Below, in pieces: positions 8,106 to 16,050 of a DNA stretch of 33,593 nt. Source of the stretch: a virus; the IMG/VR virus record IMGVR_UViG_3300031707_000100, positions 1-33,593 of that record; one strand, given 5' to 3'. The position numbers were made by a program, and so were the translations under genes. The notes beneath the pieces are model-generated. The model made no database searches. It saw only the letters and a program-made list of their open reading frames with translations, and was not told where the DNA came from. Positions within the stretch are counted from its first letter, which is position 1, and every line of letters starts with the position of its first letter.

Positions 8106-8978
8106 ATGAGAAAGCATCAGAAAAAGAGAAATTCGCTTCTTCTTTACGAATTTTTGGTTCATACGATTTCACGTGCTCTCGTCGAAGACGAGAAGCAAAA
8201 ATCGTCAACTGCTCTAAAAATTCTAAGAAAATATTTCAAGCCCGGCACAGAAATTTATAAAGAGTTTCGCCTAATGCACGCTTTGATGAAGACAACTGTG
8301 TCTTCTGAACACGTTGCTGCTTCAATATTATCTGAGGCAAAAAATGCTGTTATAGCATTTGATTCTGAAAAATTGGACAGAGAAAAGTCGCTCTTGATAA
8401 AAAACATCAATCATATGATCAATGATGAAAATTTCTATGATCAGCATGTCTCTGAGTACAGAGAACTTGCAACAATACAGATGTTAATCAATGAGTGGTC
8501 TGCTTCTACAAAGGATCTTCTCAGCCAAGCACAGTACGAAGATCAAGTGATGAAATATCTCACTACAGTAAAGAAGCCTGTAGAAGATTCCGTAATTTCA
8601 GAAGATTCATCAGGAACTGCACGTCTTCTAATGAAAGTGATGTCAAAGAAGCTGAATGAAAAATATGCAGATGTTCTCAATGAACAACAGAAATCACTCA
8701 TAAAAGCATACACATATTCAACGGCTTCAGAAGATCAAACTTCAATCAGGCTTAAGCTAGAGGAAATCAAAGAATCTGTGATGACTCTCATCGATTCATA
8801 TAGTCAAGCAATGAAACCGGCAAGTGCTGGAATGAATTCATGTGAATATTTGAGAGAAAAATTGGATGAAACGAAGGCTGCACTGACTGTGGAAAATTTT
8901 GATAACATTGACGATGAAATGGTGACTCGTTTTATGCTTTATTCTAATCTGAAGGACGAACTCGAATCAACTGAGTAA
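8106..8978 (+). CDS. Unrecognised helical protein between portal and protease
   Basis: 290 aa, chosen from the ATG at 8106, which lies just after the portal stop (8087-8089). The frame is open upstream to a TTG at 8046 inside the portal gene with an AGGAG further upstream, so a longer form of 310 aa cannot be excluded. The sequence is predicted by eye to be almost wholly helical, rich in Lys/Glu, with no signal peptide, membrane segment or catalytic motif that I know. In T4 the same slot between genes 20 and 21 holds the prohead core proteins gp67 and gp68, but this protein is much longer and I see no clear likeness. A role in head assembly is suggested by position only. Confidence 0.8.
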   Translation: MRKHQKKRNSLLLYEFLVHTISRALVEDEKQKSSTALKILRKYFKPGTEIYKEFRLMHALMKTTVSSEHVAASILSEAKNAVIAFDSEKLDREKSLLIKNINHMINDENFYDQHVSEYRELATIQMLINEWSASTKDLLSQAQYEDQVMKYLTTVKKPVEDSVISEDSSGTARLLMKVMSKKLNEKYADVLNEQQKSLIKAYTYSTASEDQTSIRLKLEEIKESVMTLIDSYSQAMKPASAGMNSCEYLREKLDETKAALTVENFDNIDDEMVTRFMLYSNLKDELESTE

Positions 8979-8983
8979 TTACA

Positions 8984-9724
8984 ATGACCTACATCGTCTA
9001 TAGACATGTCTGCACTGAGACTGGAAAGTCATACATTGGTTTTACAAAGAACTCCATGGAGAAACGCTGGAGCGAGCACGTCAGTTTGGCATTCAGATGT
9101 TATAATCACAATCCGAGTAGAAAATATCACTTTCAGAACGCCATCAGGAAATACGGCCTGGCGGCATGGACACATGAGGTCATACAGGAGAATATAGGCT
9201 CTGTGGAAGAGGCATGTTTTGCCGAGATCCATTGGATAGCAAAGTTATCGACTAGATCACCCGAAGGATACAACGAGACGCCTGGTGGACGAGGTGTTAG
9301 AGACATGTCACCAGCAGCGAAGGAGCGTCACAGACTAGCCACGAAATTGGCATTGTCTGATCCTGATGTACGAAGAAGAATGTGTGACTTTCAGAAGACA
9401 GCCCATAATACACCTGAATCAAAGATGAAGAATAGCATGGCTCAGAAGCTTGCTCAGGTCAGACCTGATGTTGCTGAGAAGAAGCGCAGAGCCATGTATC
9501 TACATCGATCAGATCCGAATTTTAAGTGTCCTCGGTCAAAACCCGTCTTACAACTCAGCCTGGATGGTCGAGTCATTGCTCGATTCGAGTCAGCAACGGA
9601 AGCATCTAAGCTAACAAACACCAACGTAAGTCACCTGTGTGAGGTCGCTCGTGGTGAAAGAAAAATCAGCGGTGGATTTCGGTGGAAATATATAGATACG
9701 ATTGGAGAGATGAAAAATGTCTGA
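8984..9724 (+). CDS. GIY-YIG homing endonuclease
   Basis: 246 aa. The N-terminus has the GIY-YIG fold signature in variant form: MTYIVYRH, then SYIGFT, then EKRWSEH with the catalytic Arg, then a helix with CFAEIHWI holding the metal-binding Glu. The middle has NUMOD3-type repeats (around KERHRLATKLALSDPDVRRRM and later copies). The end (KPVLQLSLDGRVIARF to GGFRWKYI) is a NUMOD1-type DNA-binding module. The stop overlaps the start of the protease gene by 8 bases, and the protease ribosome site lies within it. Such genes cut alleles that lack them and spread by repair; the likely target is the portal/protease junction region. This is a free-standing gene: I see no group I intron features around it. 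Confidence 0.9.
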   Translation: MTYIVYRHVCTETGKSYIGFTKNSMEKRWSEHVSLAFRCYNHNPSRKYHFQNAIRKYGLAAWTHEVIQENIGSVEEACFAEIHWIAKLSTRSPEGYNETPGGRGVRDMSPAAKERHRLATKLALSDPDVRRRMCDFQKTAHNTPESKMKNSMAQKLAQVRPDVAEKKRRAMYLHRSDPNFKCPRSKPVLQLSLDGRVIARFESATEASKLTNTNVSHLCEVARGERKISGGFRWKYIDTIGEMKNV

Positions 9725-10340
9725 CTTGAAGCTTATAAATTCGTACGAGACCTTTGACTATTCAGTCGGAACCATCAAAGAGTCTCGTGAACAAAACGAC
9801 GGAAAAATAATCATGAAAGGGATCCTGCAAAAGGCAGACGTATTAAATCAAAATGGGCGAATCTATCCGATGCATGTCCTCGAGCGCGAAGTAAGAAACT
9901 ATCAGAAATTTATCAATGAAAACAGGGCGCTTGGAGAATGTGATCATCCAGAAAGTTCAGTTGTAAATCTTAAAAATGTATCTCACATAGTTAGATCTGC
10001 TTATATTGAACAGGGCACTGTAATGGGTACTGTTGAATTACTTGACACGCCTTCCGGAAAAATTCTGCAGTCTCTTGTTGAGAGCGGAGTGAAACTTGGA
10101 ATTAGTTCCCGTGGCGTCGGATCAACTAAGAAGCAAGGTGATTATCATGTTGTTCAGGACGATTTTCAGCTCATATGCTGGGATTATGTTAGTGAACCTT
10201 CAACTTCTGGTGCATTCATGATGCAAGAAGGAAAAACTGTGTCTCACGATGAACTTAGACACATTTTTAACAAGTCTGACAAGATTAATCGCATACTTAA
10301 CGACATTTTATTCTACAACAATGCTAACAGGATAGCATAA
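9717..10340 (+). CDS. 21: Prohead core protease (gp21-like)
   Basis: 207 aa, close in size to T4 gp21 (212 aa). The herpes-protease-like serine protease fold of this family is marked by ECDHP (His77) and GISSRG (Ser130 or Ser131 as nucleophile), with NGRIYP near residue 47 and the conserved C-terminal WDYVSEPSTSGAFM. In T4 this protease sits in the prohead core, cuts itself, the scaffold, the internal proteins and the capsid protein after [L/I]-x-E, and leaves with the debris. Start ATG 9717 lies inside the end of the GIY-YIG gene, with GGAG upstream at about ten bases. Candidate substrates in this window are the scaffold, the capsid protein and the tagged small proteins. Confidence 0.93.
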   Translation: MSDLKLINSYETFDYSVGTIKESREQNDGKIIMKGILQKADVLNQNGRIYPMHVLEREVRNYQKFINENRALGECDHPESSVVNLKNVSHIVRSAYIEQGTVMGTVELLDTPSGKILQSLVESGVKLGISSRGVGSTKKQGDYHVVQDDFQLICWDYVSEPSTSGAFMMQEGKTVSHDELRHIFNKSDKINRILNDILFYNNANRIA

Positions 10341-10344
10341 CTTT

Positions 10345-10614
10345 ATGAAGCTAAATTTTACATGCTTAACATGTAAAGCTCAATTTGAACGCAATATTTG
10401 TCCTAGCAGCAAGATTCAAGTTAGAACTTTTTGTTCGCGATCATGTCAAATGAAGAAGATGAGAAATTCACCTGAAACAGGAATAAAAACGCTCATATGT
10501 TATTTTTGTCATGCTGAATATAAGAAATATGTCAAGGCAAGACAATCAGGACTAAATTATCAATATTTGACTGATAAAGATCTAACAAGAACTAAACAGA
10601 CAGGACAAACATGA
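10345..10614 (+). CDS. Zinc-ribbon fragment of a homing endonuclease
   Basis: 89 aa. Cysteines occur as FTCLTC, ICPSSKI, RTFCSRSC and LICYFC, i.e. one and a half zinc ribbons. The C-x2-C / SKI / RTFC-x3-C order is the same as at the C-terminus of intein 4 of the portal. No nuclease motif follows, and the frame ends in an ATGA overlap with the next gene, whose ribosome site (AGGA, 10602-10605) lies within it. I read this as a DNA-binding remnant of an HNH-type homing endonuclease truncated by deletion, though a small functional zinc protein is possible. Confidence 0.55.
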   Translation: MKLNFTCLTCKAQFERNICPSSKIQVRTFCSRSCQMKKMRNSPETGIKTLICYFCHAEYKKYVKARQSGLNYQYLTDKDLTRTKQTGQT

Positions 10615-11030
10615 AATTAACAAAAGGTGACTTGAAATCTATCGTGAAGGAATGTCTCGTAGAGTTGCTACAGGAGGGCCTCGGTGGATCATTAGATAAT
10701 TCTTCGAATATTATGAAACCATCACAGCAGCCTATTTTTACAGAAAAAAGGGGACAGCAATCTGCACCAAGCAGAGCACCTACCTCTGCATTGCGTGAGG
10801 CAGTAAGACAGTCTTCAGGTGGTAATAGAGCTTTGGAATCAGTGTTAGCAGACACTGCGGCAACTACATTACCAAAAATGTTGCAAAGTGATTCAAAGTC
10901 GGCTGCTGTATCTGTACCCGGCGGATTCGTTGAACAAGTAGTTGCTGCAGCAAGTCCTGAACAGCTATTTGGTGAAGATGCTTCATCAAGATGGGCAAAT
11001 CTTGCATTTGCACCTTCACAAAAGCATTAA
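10611..11030 (+). CDS. Candidate prohead core protein with N-terminal tag
   Basis: 139 aa. It starts MKLTKGDLKSIVKECLVEL, one of six proteins in the window with this N-terminal pattern. LLQE followed by GLGG at residues 21-28 fits the [L/I]-x-E cleavage rule of T4-type prohead proteases. The middle is Ser/Ala/Gln-rich and likely disordered. The C-terminus SSRWANLAFAP resembles the scaffold C-terminus ADRWARLAGI. Position directly after the protease, size and low complexity fit a core or internal head protein. I do not recognise a named family. Confidence 0.75.
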   Translation: MKLTKGDLKSIVKECLVELLQEGLGGSLDNSSNIMKPSQQPIFTEKRGQQSAPSRAPTSALREAVRQSSGGNRALESVLADTAATTLPKMLQSDSKSAAVSVPGGFVEQVVAAASPEQLFGEDASSRWANLAFAPSQKH

Positions 11031-11054
11031 ATCGCTAATATTTTTTTTGGTCAG

Positions 11055-11063
11055 TATATTTAG
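11055..11063 (+). promoter_or_regulatory. A/T-rich promoter-like motif TATATTTAG
   Basis: TATATTTAG lies 25 bases before the ATG of the next gene, after a T8 run. A near copy, CATATTTAG, lies 22 bases before the start at 20917. T4 late promoters have a TATAAATA -10 element and little else, so these could be late promoter elements of this phage. Two copies are weak evidence. Confidence 0.25.
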
Positions 11064-11087
11064 AGTTGGTCACATCAAGGAATATCA

Positions 11088-11333
11088 ATGAAACTTACAA
11101 ACAAATTGCTTCACAGGATCATAGAAGAGGAAGTTGCCAAGTTTGGCGACATGGAATCAACAGAGGACCGTGCAAAAGACTCAGAAGAAGTTGATGCTGA
11201 TGAGCATGGAACAGAAAAGACTGCAGAAAAGCACATTGATTTTATGAAGGCTCTTAAAATCGAAGAAATGCGTCTTCGTCAACGTATTCTTAAAATTCAA
11301 GAGACGCGTCAGCGCTATTCAAAAAGAGTTTGA
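11088..11333 (+). CDS. Small acidic core-like protein with N-terminal tag
   Basis: 81 aa, start supported by AAGGAA about six bases upstream. It begins MKLTNKLLHRIIEEEVAKF, with I-E-E at residues 12-14 in register with the other tagged proteins. The middle is strongly acidic (STEDRAKDSEEVDADEH) and the end is a basic helix (MRLRQRILKIQETRQRYSKR). Size and charge pattern recall T4 gp67 (80 aa, a prohead core component that is cut by the protease), and so does its place between protease and scaffold; sequence likeness to gp67 is not clear to me. Confidence 0.75.
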   Translation: MKLTNKLLHRIIEEEVAKFGDMESTEDRAKDSEEVDADEHGTEKTAEKHIDFMKALKIEEMRLRQRILKIQETRQRYSKRV

Positions 11334-11347
11334 TTGATTGATTGATT
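11330..11347 (+). repeat. TGAT tetranucleotide repeat
   Basis: TGATTGATTGATTGATTT spans the stop codon of the preceding gene and the leader of the next one. The ribosome site AAAGGAT (11350-11356) and the ATG at 11364 follow directly. Changes in repeat number would alter the gap between stop and ribosome site but not the reading frames. Confidence 0.8.
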
Positions 11348-11363
11348 TTGAAAGGATAATACA

Positions 11364-11951
11364 ATGAGCGGACCCGGATCAGGTAGATACACAAATTACG
11401 TTCCTCCTGCGAGTGCACGTAATAAGCTGTTGAGTGACTTATTTAATGCTCGTGCAGAAAACGAAGCAGGCAACATCTATGGCGCAGTATATCAGACTGA
11501 TGCAACTGCTGCAGCTACTGAAGCTGTAAAACGAGCAATTGCAAATGTTAATGCAACTGGCGTCGGCGGAATATTCCCAGAGAGTGGCCTGCAAGCAGGA
11601 GATCCTCAAATGTTTCCTACGGGCGTAGATCTTATCTTTACAGGAAAACTATCACAAATTCAGCCCCCAGATACAGCTGAGGGTAAGGACGTCACATGGC
11701 AAAAAGCAGGAGATCCTGCCAACTCTTTCGTTCCTGACGTATCTTCACCTGGTGCAGGTCCTCCCGGCGTCACGCGCGTTGATCCGATGGACAAGGACAA
11801 GAATCCTGGCCTATCTGTTAAAGACATGAAGGGCGAGACATATATACCTGGTGCACCTGGCACTGGAACGACATCTCCGACAGTCACGAGTCCTCTAATC
11901 GGCAAGTCTCCGATTGCAAAAACACTCGAACTCGGAAAATCTTCAATCTGA
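11364..11951 (+). CDS. Unrecognised Pro/Gly-rich structural-region protein
   Basis: 195 aa, good ribosome site (AAAGGAT) before the ATG. The N-terminal third is helical (ARNKLLSDLFNARAENEAGN), and the rest is rich in Pro, Gly, Thr and Asp with repeated motifs such as PGAGPPG and PGAPGTGT, so probably extended or disordered. No catalytic motif, signal peptide or membrane segment. It sits between core-protein candidates and the scaffold, so a virion or assembly role is likely. No homologue is known to me. Confidence 0.8.
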   Translation: MSGPGSGRYTNYVPPASARNKLLSDLFNARAENEAGNIYGAVYQTDATAAATEAVKRAIANVNATGVGGIFPESGLQAGDPQMFPTGVDLIFTGKLSQIQPPDTAEGKDVTWQKAGDPANSFVPDVSSPGAGPPGVTRVDPMDKDKNPGLSVKDMKGETYIPGAPGTGTTSPTVTSPLIGKSPIAKTLELGKSSI

Positions 11952-11984
11952 GCACATAGTTAAGTCATCTAAGAAAGAAGTAAC

Positions 11985-13868
11985 ATGAGTAAGAAGTTGT
12001 ACGAAGAAGCCTTGGCGGATGTTAAAAAGCTCAAGGAAGTAGCAGAAGACAATGCAAAACGTGCTGTCCTCGAGGCTGTTACACCGAGAATCAAGGATTT
12101 TATTGAGAATCAGTTGATGGGAGAGCATTTTGGCGGATTTGATGAGGAACCAGTCGAAGATGACAATCTTCTAATGGATGAGGAAGTTCCTGGCGAATTT
12201 CCTGAAATAACGGCTCCTGATTCAGATGAATTAGAATCATCACCAATAGACGTCTCTGGAGAAATTGGCGACTCAGATGTATGTGCTGATGCTATATCAA
12301 TGCCTGACGAGGAGGGCAAGGTCACTCTAGATCTTGATGCTCTTACAGCAGGCGGCTCTGAATATGAGCTGAGCATGGAATCTGCAGAAAAACTTGGTCT
12401 CCTCGAAGATCCATCAAGGGTTTTTGAGGCAAAATTGAAAAAAATTGAACATAGCACAAAACTTATGATCTCAGCAAGCAGAATGTTAAAGGAGACGAAT
12501 GCATATTCTACACGTCTTTCTTCTATCATTTCTGAAGTGGAAGATATGTATGCCTATCTTCAAGAGAAGATGAAAGACTCACAGAAGAAAATTTATGAAC
12601 CTTTACTCGAAAGAAATTACACAAGCCTTAAGAAGCTCACGGAGCAGAAAATGAAAAAGAACAAGATAAATGAGTCTGATGTCACTCTTAAACTTACCGG
12701 CCTCCCAGATGAGGTTGATCTCGATTCTATCGGGGTTGATCTGATCACAGGTGATGAAGAAGGAGACGAGGATCTTGCACCTGATGGTGACGGTGATTCT
12801 GATGATCTCGACATGGGCGATAAAGACAGCGAAGGCGGAGACGAAGGTTCTGATGACCTTGATCTCGACATGGGCGATGAAGATTCAGAGGATGATACAC
12901 AAATGGAATCACGAAAATTAAGCGACGATACAATCGTTGAAATAGACAGCAGAATGCTTCGTCATGAACTCAGCAAAATAAAGTCACTTCGTGAGTCTGA
13001 TGAAGGAACAAAGCCTCAGTCATGGGGTCATGGCCCGGGCGATGTTTCTGATGACTTTGCTGACGAAGACAATGGCGATCCATTCGTTGATGTCAAGCTT
13101 CGTGAAAATGACGAGGACGAGGATGACCTTGAAGAGGGTCAAGAAGACGGCACGCTGACCATGGATGAGGATGATGATCTCGAGAATACAGAGGACTCAG
13201 AACCCGCCATGGCAAATCCAGGTGCTACTGTCGAGGGCATCAAGCGTAGATTATCTCGAGAAGTTGCACTTCAGACTGAGGCTCGAAAGAAGGCGACGCA
13301 GGCTAAGAAGCGTCAGGCTGAGGCTCAGAAGAAGGCGAAATCTGCAAAGAAAATGTCAGAGCGTCAGGCTGCTCGGAAGCATGCAAATAAGATGCACGAG
13401 GCATATGTCCACTTTGCCAACGTCTATAATGCGTCAGTTACACGCACAAACAAGTTCAAGGGAATGCTTTCAGAAGCCTCCCGCAAAGGAAGCACCTCAA
13501 ATGGTGCATCCAAACGGTCTGCTGGGGAGTCCGCAAATCTCCGCACAAAGTTGGCAGAAACGAATCTGTTCAACGCGAAGTTGATCTTCACGAACAAGCT
13601 TCTTCAGAATGAGTCACTCACACGACGCCAGAAGGCTTCTGTAATAGAGCGACTTGACGAGGCGCGGACTGAACGTGAGGTGAAGCTTGTATACGAGAGT
13701 CTTGTCACAGCCCTTAAGGGTACAGCAACGAAGAAGTTGAATGAGTCAACATCTCGTGGCGTGATTGGCTCAGCGTCTAGCCCGACTCGTTCATCTACAT
13801 CTTCTCAGAACCTCAATGAGGGTATTGAGGCAGATCGATGGGCTCGCTTGGCAGGCATCGTTAAGTGA
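11985..13868 (+). CDS. 22: Prohead core scaffolding protein (gp22-like)
   Basis: 627 aa, against 269 aa for T4 gp22. The N-terminus (YEEALADVKKLKEVAEDNAKR) and C-terminal region (around LRTKLAETNLFNAKLIFTNKL, then a helix with RQKASVIERLDEARTEREVK) are the parts that look like the gp22 family of T4-type phages. Between them lies a long insertion of strongly acidic low complexity with an internal repeat (DLDMGDKDSE, DLDMGDEDSE), followed by a Lys/Arg/Ala-rich coiled-coil stretch. It ends ADRWARLAGIVK. Many L-x-E sites would allow the protease to degrade it. It forms the core on which the capsid shell assembles. Position directly before the capsid gene supports the call. Confidence 0.85.
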   Translation: MSKKLYEEALADVKKLKEVAEDNAKRAVLEAVTPRIKDFIENQLMGEHFGGFDEEPVEDDNLLMDEEVPGEFPEITAPDSDELESSPIDVSGEIGDSDVCADAISMPDEEGKVTLDLDALTAGGSEYELSMESAEKLGLLEDPSRVFEAKLKKIEHSTKLMISASRMLKETNAYSTRLSSIISEVEDMYAYLQEKMKDSQKKIYEPLLERNYTSLKKLTEQKMKKNKINESDVTLKLTGLPDEVDLDSIGVDLITGDEEGDEDLAPDGDGDSDDLDMGDKDSEGGDEGSDDLDLDMGDEDSEDDTQMESRKLSDDTIVEIDSRMLRHELSKIKSLRESDEGTKPQSWGHGPGDVSDDFADEDNGDPFVDVKLRENDEDEDDLEEGQEDGTLTMDEDDDLENTEDSEPAMANPGATVEGIKRRLSREVALQTEARKKATQAKKRQAEAQKKAKSAKKMSERQAARKHANKMHEAYVHFANVYNASVTRTNKFKGMLSEASRKGSTSNGASKRSAGESANLRTKLAETNLFNAKLIFTNKLLQNESLTRRQKASVIERLDEARTEREVKLVYESLVTALKGTATKKLNESTSRGVIGSASSPTRSSTSSQNLNEGIEADRWARLAGIVK

Positions 13869-13920
13869 TTGAATTAGAGATTGCAAACAACAAACCAACA
13901 AAAAGAAAATCAGGTATTAC

Positions 13921-15795
13921 ATGAAATATTTTAGCTTAGATCAGCTCGCACAGGGCATTCGCGAGAAGCACGTAGGTGCTGAACGTGCCCGACTCACCGA
14001 GAAGTGGAGCCGCACAGGCTTGCTTCGTGGCCTTGAGGGGCCGAAGCGTGAGGTTATGGCTCAGCTTCTCGAAAACCAGGCTGCTCAAGTCCTTAAGGAG
14101 AGCAACGCGCTTTCCGGCGGCGGCGGCAACATGGGTGGAAGTGGTCAGATTCAGGGTTTTAGCAACATCGCGTTCCCAATCGTTCGTCGAGTATTCGGTG
14201 GCCTCGTTGCCAACGAGCTCGTCTCGATTCAGCCGATGTCACTTCCCTCTGGTCTCATCTTCTACCTTGACTACACATATGGTAGCAACGTTGGCAGAGC
14301 GGCTGGCGACACGACAAATTCGACCTACACTCGTGGACAGTCGATCTATAACAACCCGACTGGTAAGGGAATCCAAAGCGGATCTCTCGCGACCGGTGGT
14401 ATGTATGACCTCGTTAACACGGGTTATTCCCGAGTTACTGGTTCATTCACGGGTCAGACGCTTACTGCAGTCGGTGCATTCGGCGGCGCGAACGGTGACA
14501 CATGGGCATCTGGCCTCATGATCAGCAACGAAGGTATGTTCTCAGGTACGAATGCTCGCTTCGCGGATTTCGATAGCCAAGTTCAAACTGACCTTGCTTC
14601 GAATACACTTGATACGACATTCGCCATCGTAGATCTTTCAACGTTGACAAATATGGACAAGCTCTCTCCCGAGCAGCTTGCTATCTTTGCAGGCGTTGTT
14701 GGTACACCTACGAATGGTGTTGCCTGGGGTCAGAACTATCAGGGTGGAACTGGTGTTCTTAACCTCCGTCGTCTTAACAAGCGCGGCGATTGGAATGCGG
14801 GTACCACGACGTTTACACCGAATGCTCTCGGTGGAACTCATCTCATGACACTTCTCAGAGGCGCGAACGGCACGCTTCTCAGCGGTTCTTCAAGTGCAGT
14901 GACTTTGTCATATTCTCTCACACAGACGCTTAGTGTAGACTCCGGCAGCGGCGCGACGGTAACGATTCCTTCGTTTGAATCTGACTTCGGTGCGACACCG
15001 AGCCCGGTCATTCCTGAAATCGATATCAAGATTGAGGCGATCTCAATCACTGCTGACACCCGTAAGCTCCGTGCAAAGTGGAGCCCGGAACTTGCTCAGG
15101 ATCTCAATGCGTACCATTCAATGGACGCCGAGGTTGAACTCACGTCTATTCTCAGCGAGCAGATTGCTCTCGAGATCGACCGCGAGATTCTCAACGACCT
15201 CGTCAGTCAGGCGAACGGTGCGAACTACTACTGGAGCCGATCACCTGGTCGATTCGTCAACAAGGTTTCTGGCGCTCGTCAGTCACTTGCTGATTCATTG
15301 CAGATCGGTCCGCAGTTCACGGGCACTGTCCGTGAGTGGTACGAAACGCTTATCGAGACTGTTATCGACGTTGCGAACACGATTCATCGCAAGACCCTTC
15401 GTGGTTCTGCTAACTTCATGGTAACTGGCCCTGATGTTTGCACGATCCTCGAGAGCTCAATCCTCTATAAACCCAAGTTCTCGATCGACGGCGAGGGGCA
15501 GATCAGCTCACCCTTCACGATCGGAGCTGAGGCTGTCGGCACCTTGTCGAACCGCTTCACGGTCTATAAGGATCCGTACTTCGTCCGCAACAAGATTCTC
15601 ATTGGTTACAAGGGCGGCTCTTACTTGGAGACAGGCTATGTCTATGCTCCGTATGTGCCTCTCATCGTGACTCCGACGATCTTCGCGCCGGAAGATTTCA
15701 CTCCTCGCAAGGGCGTGATGACGAGATATGGCAAGAAGACTGTCCGGTCTGATTTTTACGGGACCGTGACAGTTCTCGACATGAACATAATTTAA
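13921..15795 (+). CDS. 23: Major capsid protein precursor (gp23-like)
   Basis: 624 aa, larger than T4 gp23 (521 aa). The N-terminal propeptide is helical and charged; the best prohead protease site is QVLKE60/S61, close to the T4 cleavage at residue 65, followed by a Gly-rich stretch and GFSNIAFPIVRRVF, a typical mature start. The HK97-type fold is indicated by the conserved late part: IEAISITADTRKLRAKWSPE, DLNAYHSMDAEVELTS, LRGSANFMVTGPDV and a C-terminus with GVMTRYGKK and DFYGTVTVL. A segment near residues 115-365 rich in Gly/Thr/Ser probably holds an inserted domain exposed on the capsid. Codon use is more G+C-rich than in its neighbours, as expected for the most highly expressed gene. 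A strong terminator follows. Confidence 0.95.
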   Translation: MKYFSLDQLAQGIREKHVGAERARLTEKWSRTGLLRGLEGPKREVMAQLLENQAAQVLKESNALSGGGGNMGGSGQIQGFSNIAFPIVRRVFGGLVANELVSIQPMSLPSGLIFYLDYTYGSNVGRAAGDTTNSTYTRGQSIYNNPTGKGIQSGSLATGGMYDLVNTGYSRVTGSFTGQTLTAVGAFGGANGDTWASGLMISNEGMFSGTNARFADFDSQVQTDLASNTLDTTFAIVDLSTLTNMDKLSPEQLAIFAGVVGTPTNGVAWGQNYQGGTGVLNLRRLNKRGDWNAGTTTFTPNALGGTHLMTLLRGANGTLLSGSSSAVTLSYSLTQTLSVDSGSGATVTIPSFESDFGATPSPVIPEIDIKIEAISITADTRKLRAKWSPELAQDLNAYHSMDAEVELTSILSEQIALEIDREILNDLVSQANGANYYWSRSPGRFVNKVSGARQSLADSLQIGPQFTGTVREWYETLIETVIDVANTIHRKTLRGSANFMVTGPDVCTILESSILYKPKFSIDGEGQISSPFTIGAEAVGTLSNRFTVYKDPYFVRNKILIGYKGGSYLETGYVYAPYVPLIVTPTIFAPEDFTPRKGVMTRYGKKTVRSDFYGTVTVLDMNII

Positions 15796-15820
15796 TTGAA
15801 CAAAAACAACTAGTTATGTA

Positions 15821-15858
15821 AAAAACGCCTCCTCAAAAGGGAGGCGTTTTCTTTTTCT
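15821..15858 (+). terminator. Rho-independent terminator after the capsid gene
   Basis: CGCCTCC (15826-15832) pairs with GGAGGCG (15840-15846) around a seven-base loop, extended by an A-run/T-run pairing and followed by TTTTCTTTTT. It ends the head-gene transcript. Confidence 0.92.
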
Positions 15859-16050
15859 TTTGAAATTGCTTCACAAAATTATCAACATTCACGTGCTCGC
15901 GGAAATTTTGGAAGTCGGTCGGAGCCATTTTTAGTTTTTCAAAAACAATAAAAAGCTGTCTTTAACTTTTTATTTCATAGCGTAGCTTTTGTCTTATCAA
16001 GAGATCACTATCATGTGTAGAATTGTATTCTAAGTAAGGGTATATCAACA
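15859..16050. other. Intergenic gap after the capsid terminator
   Basis: About 190 bases without a credible gene, A/T-rich, with several short T and A runs. I see no convincing -35/-10 pair, hairpin or repeat apart from a small inverted repeat AGAAT-TGT-ATTCT near 16019-16031. Confidence 0.6.

Noticed and set aside
8984-9724. Group I intron around the GIY-YIG gene
   Set aside because: The flanking genes are complete, one overlapping its stop, and there is no space for intron core structures.
11031-11050. Possible terminator (ATTA-AATCGC-TAAT then T8) after the protein at 10611
   Set aside because: The stem has only four A-T pairs and would not be stable; the T-run alone is not enough.
12110-12933. 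Minus-strand open frames opposite the acidic scaffold region
   Set aside because: Ser/Arg/Pro-rich shadows of GAT/GAA-rich coding sequence; no start context.
13976-15670. Long alternative frames inside the capsid gene
   Set aside because: Overlap fully with the certain capsid gene in a G+C-richer region; the products are Arg/Ser-rich noise.
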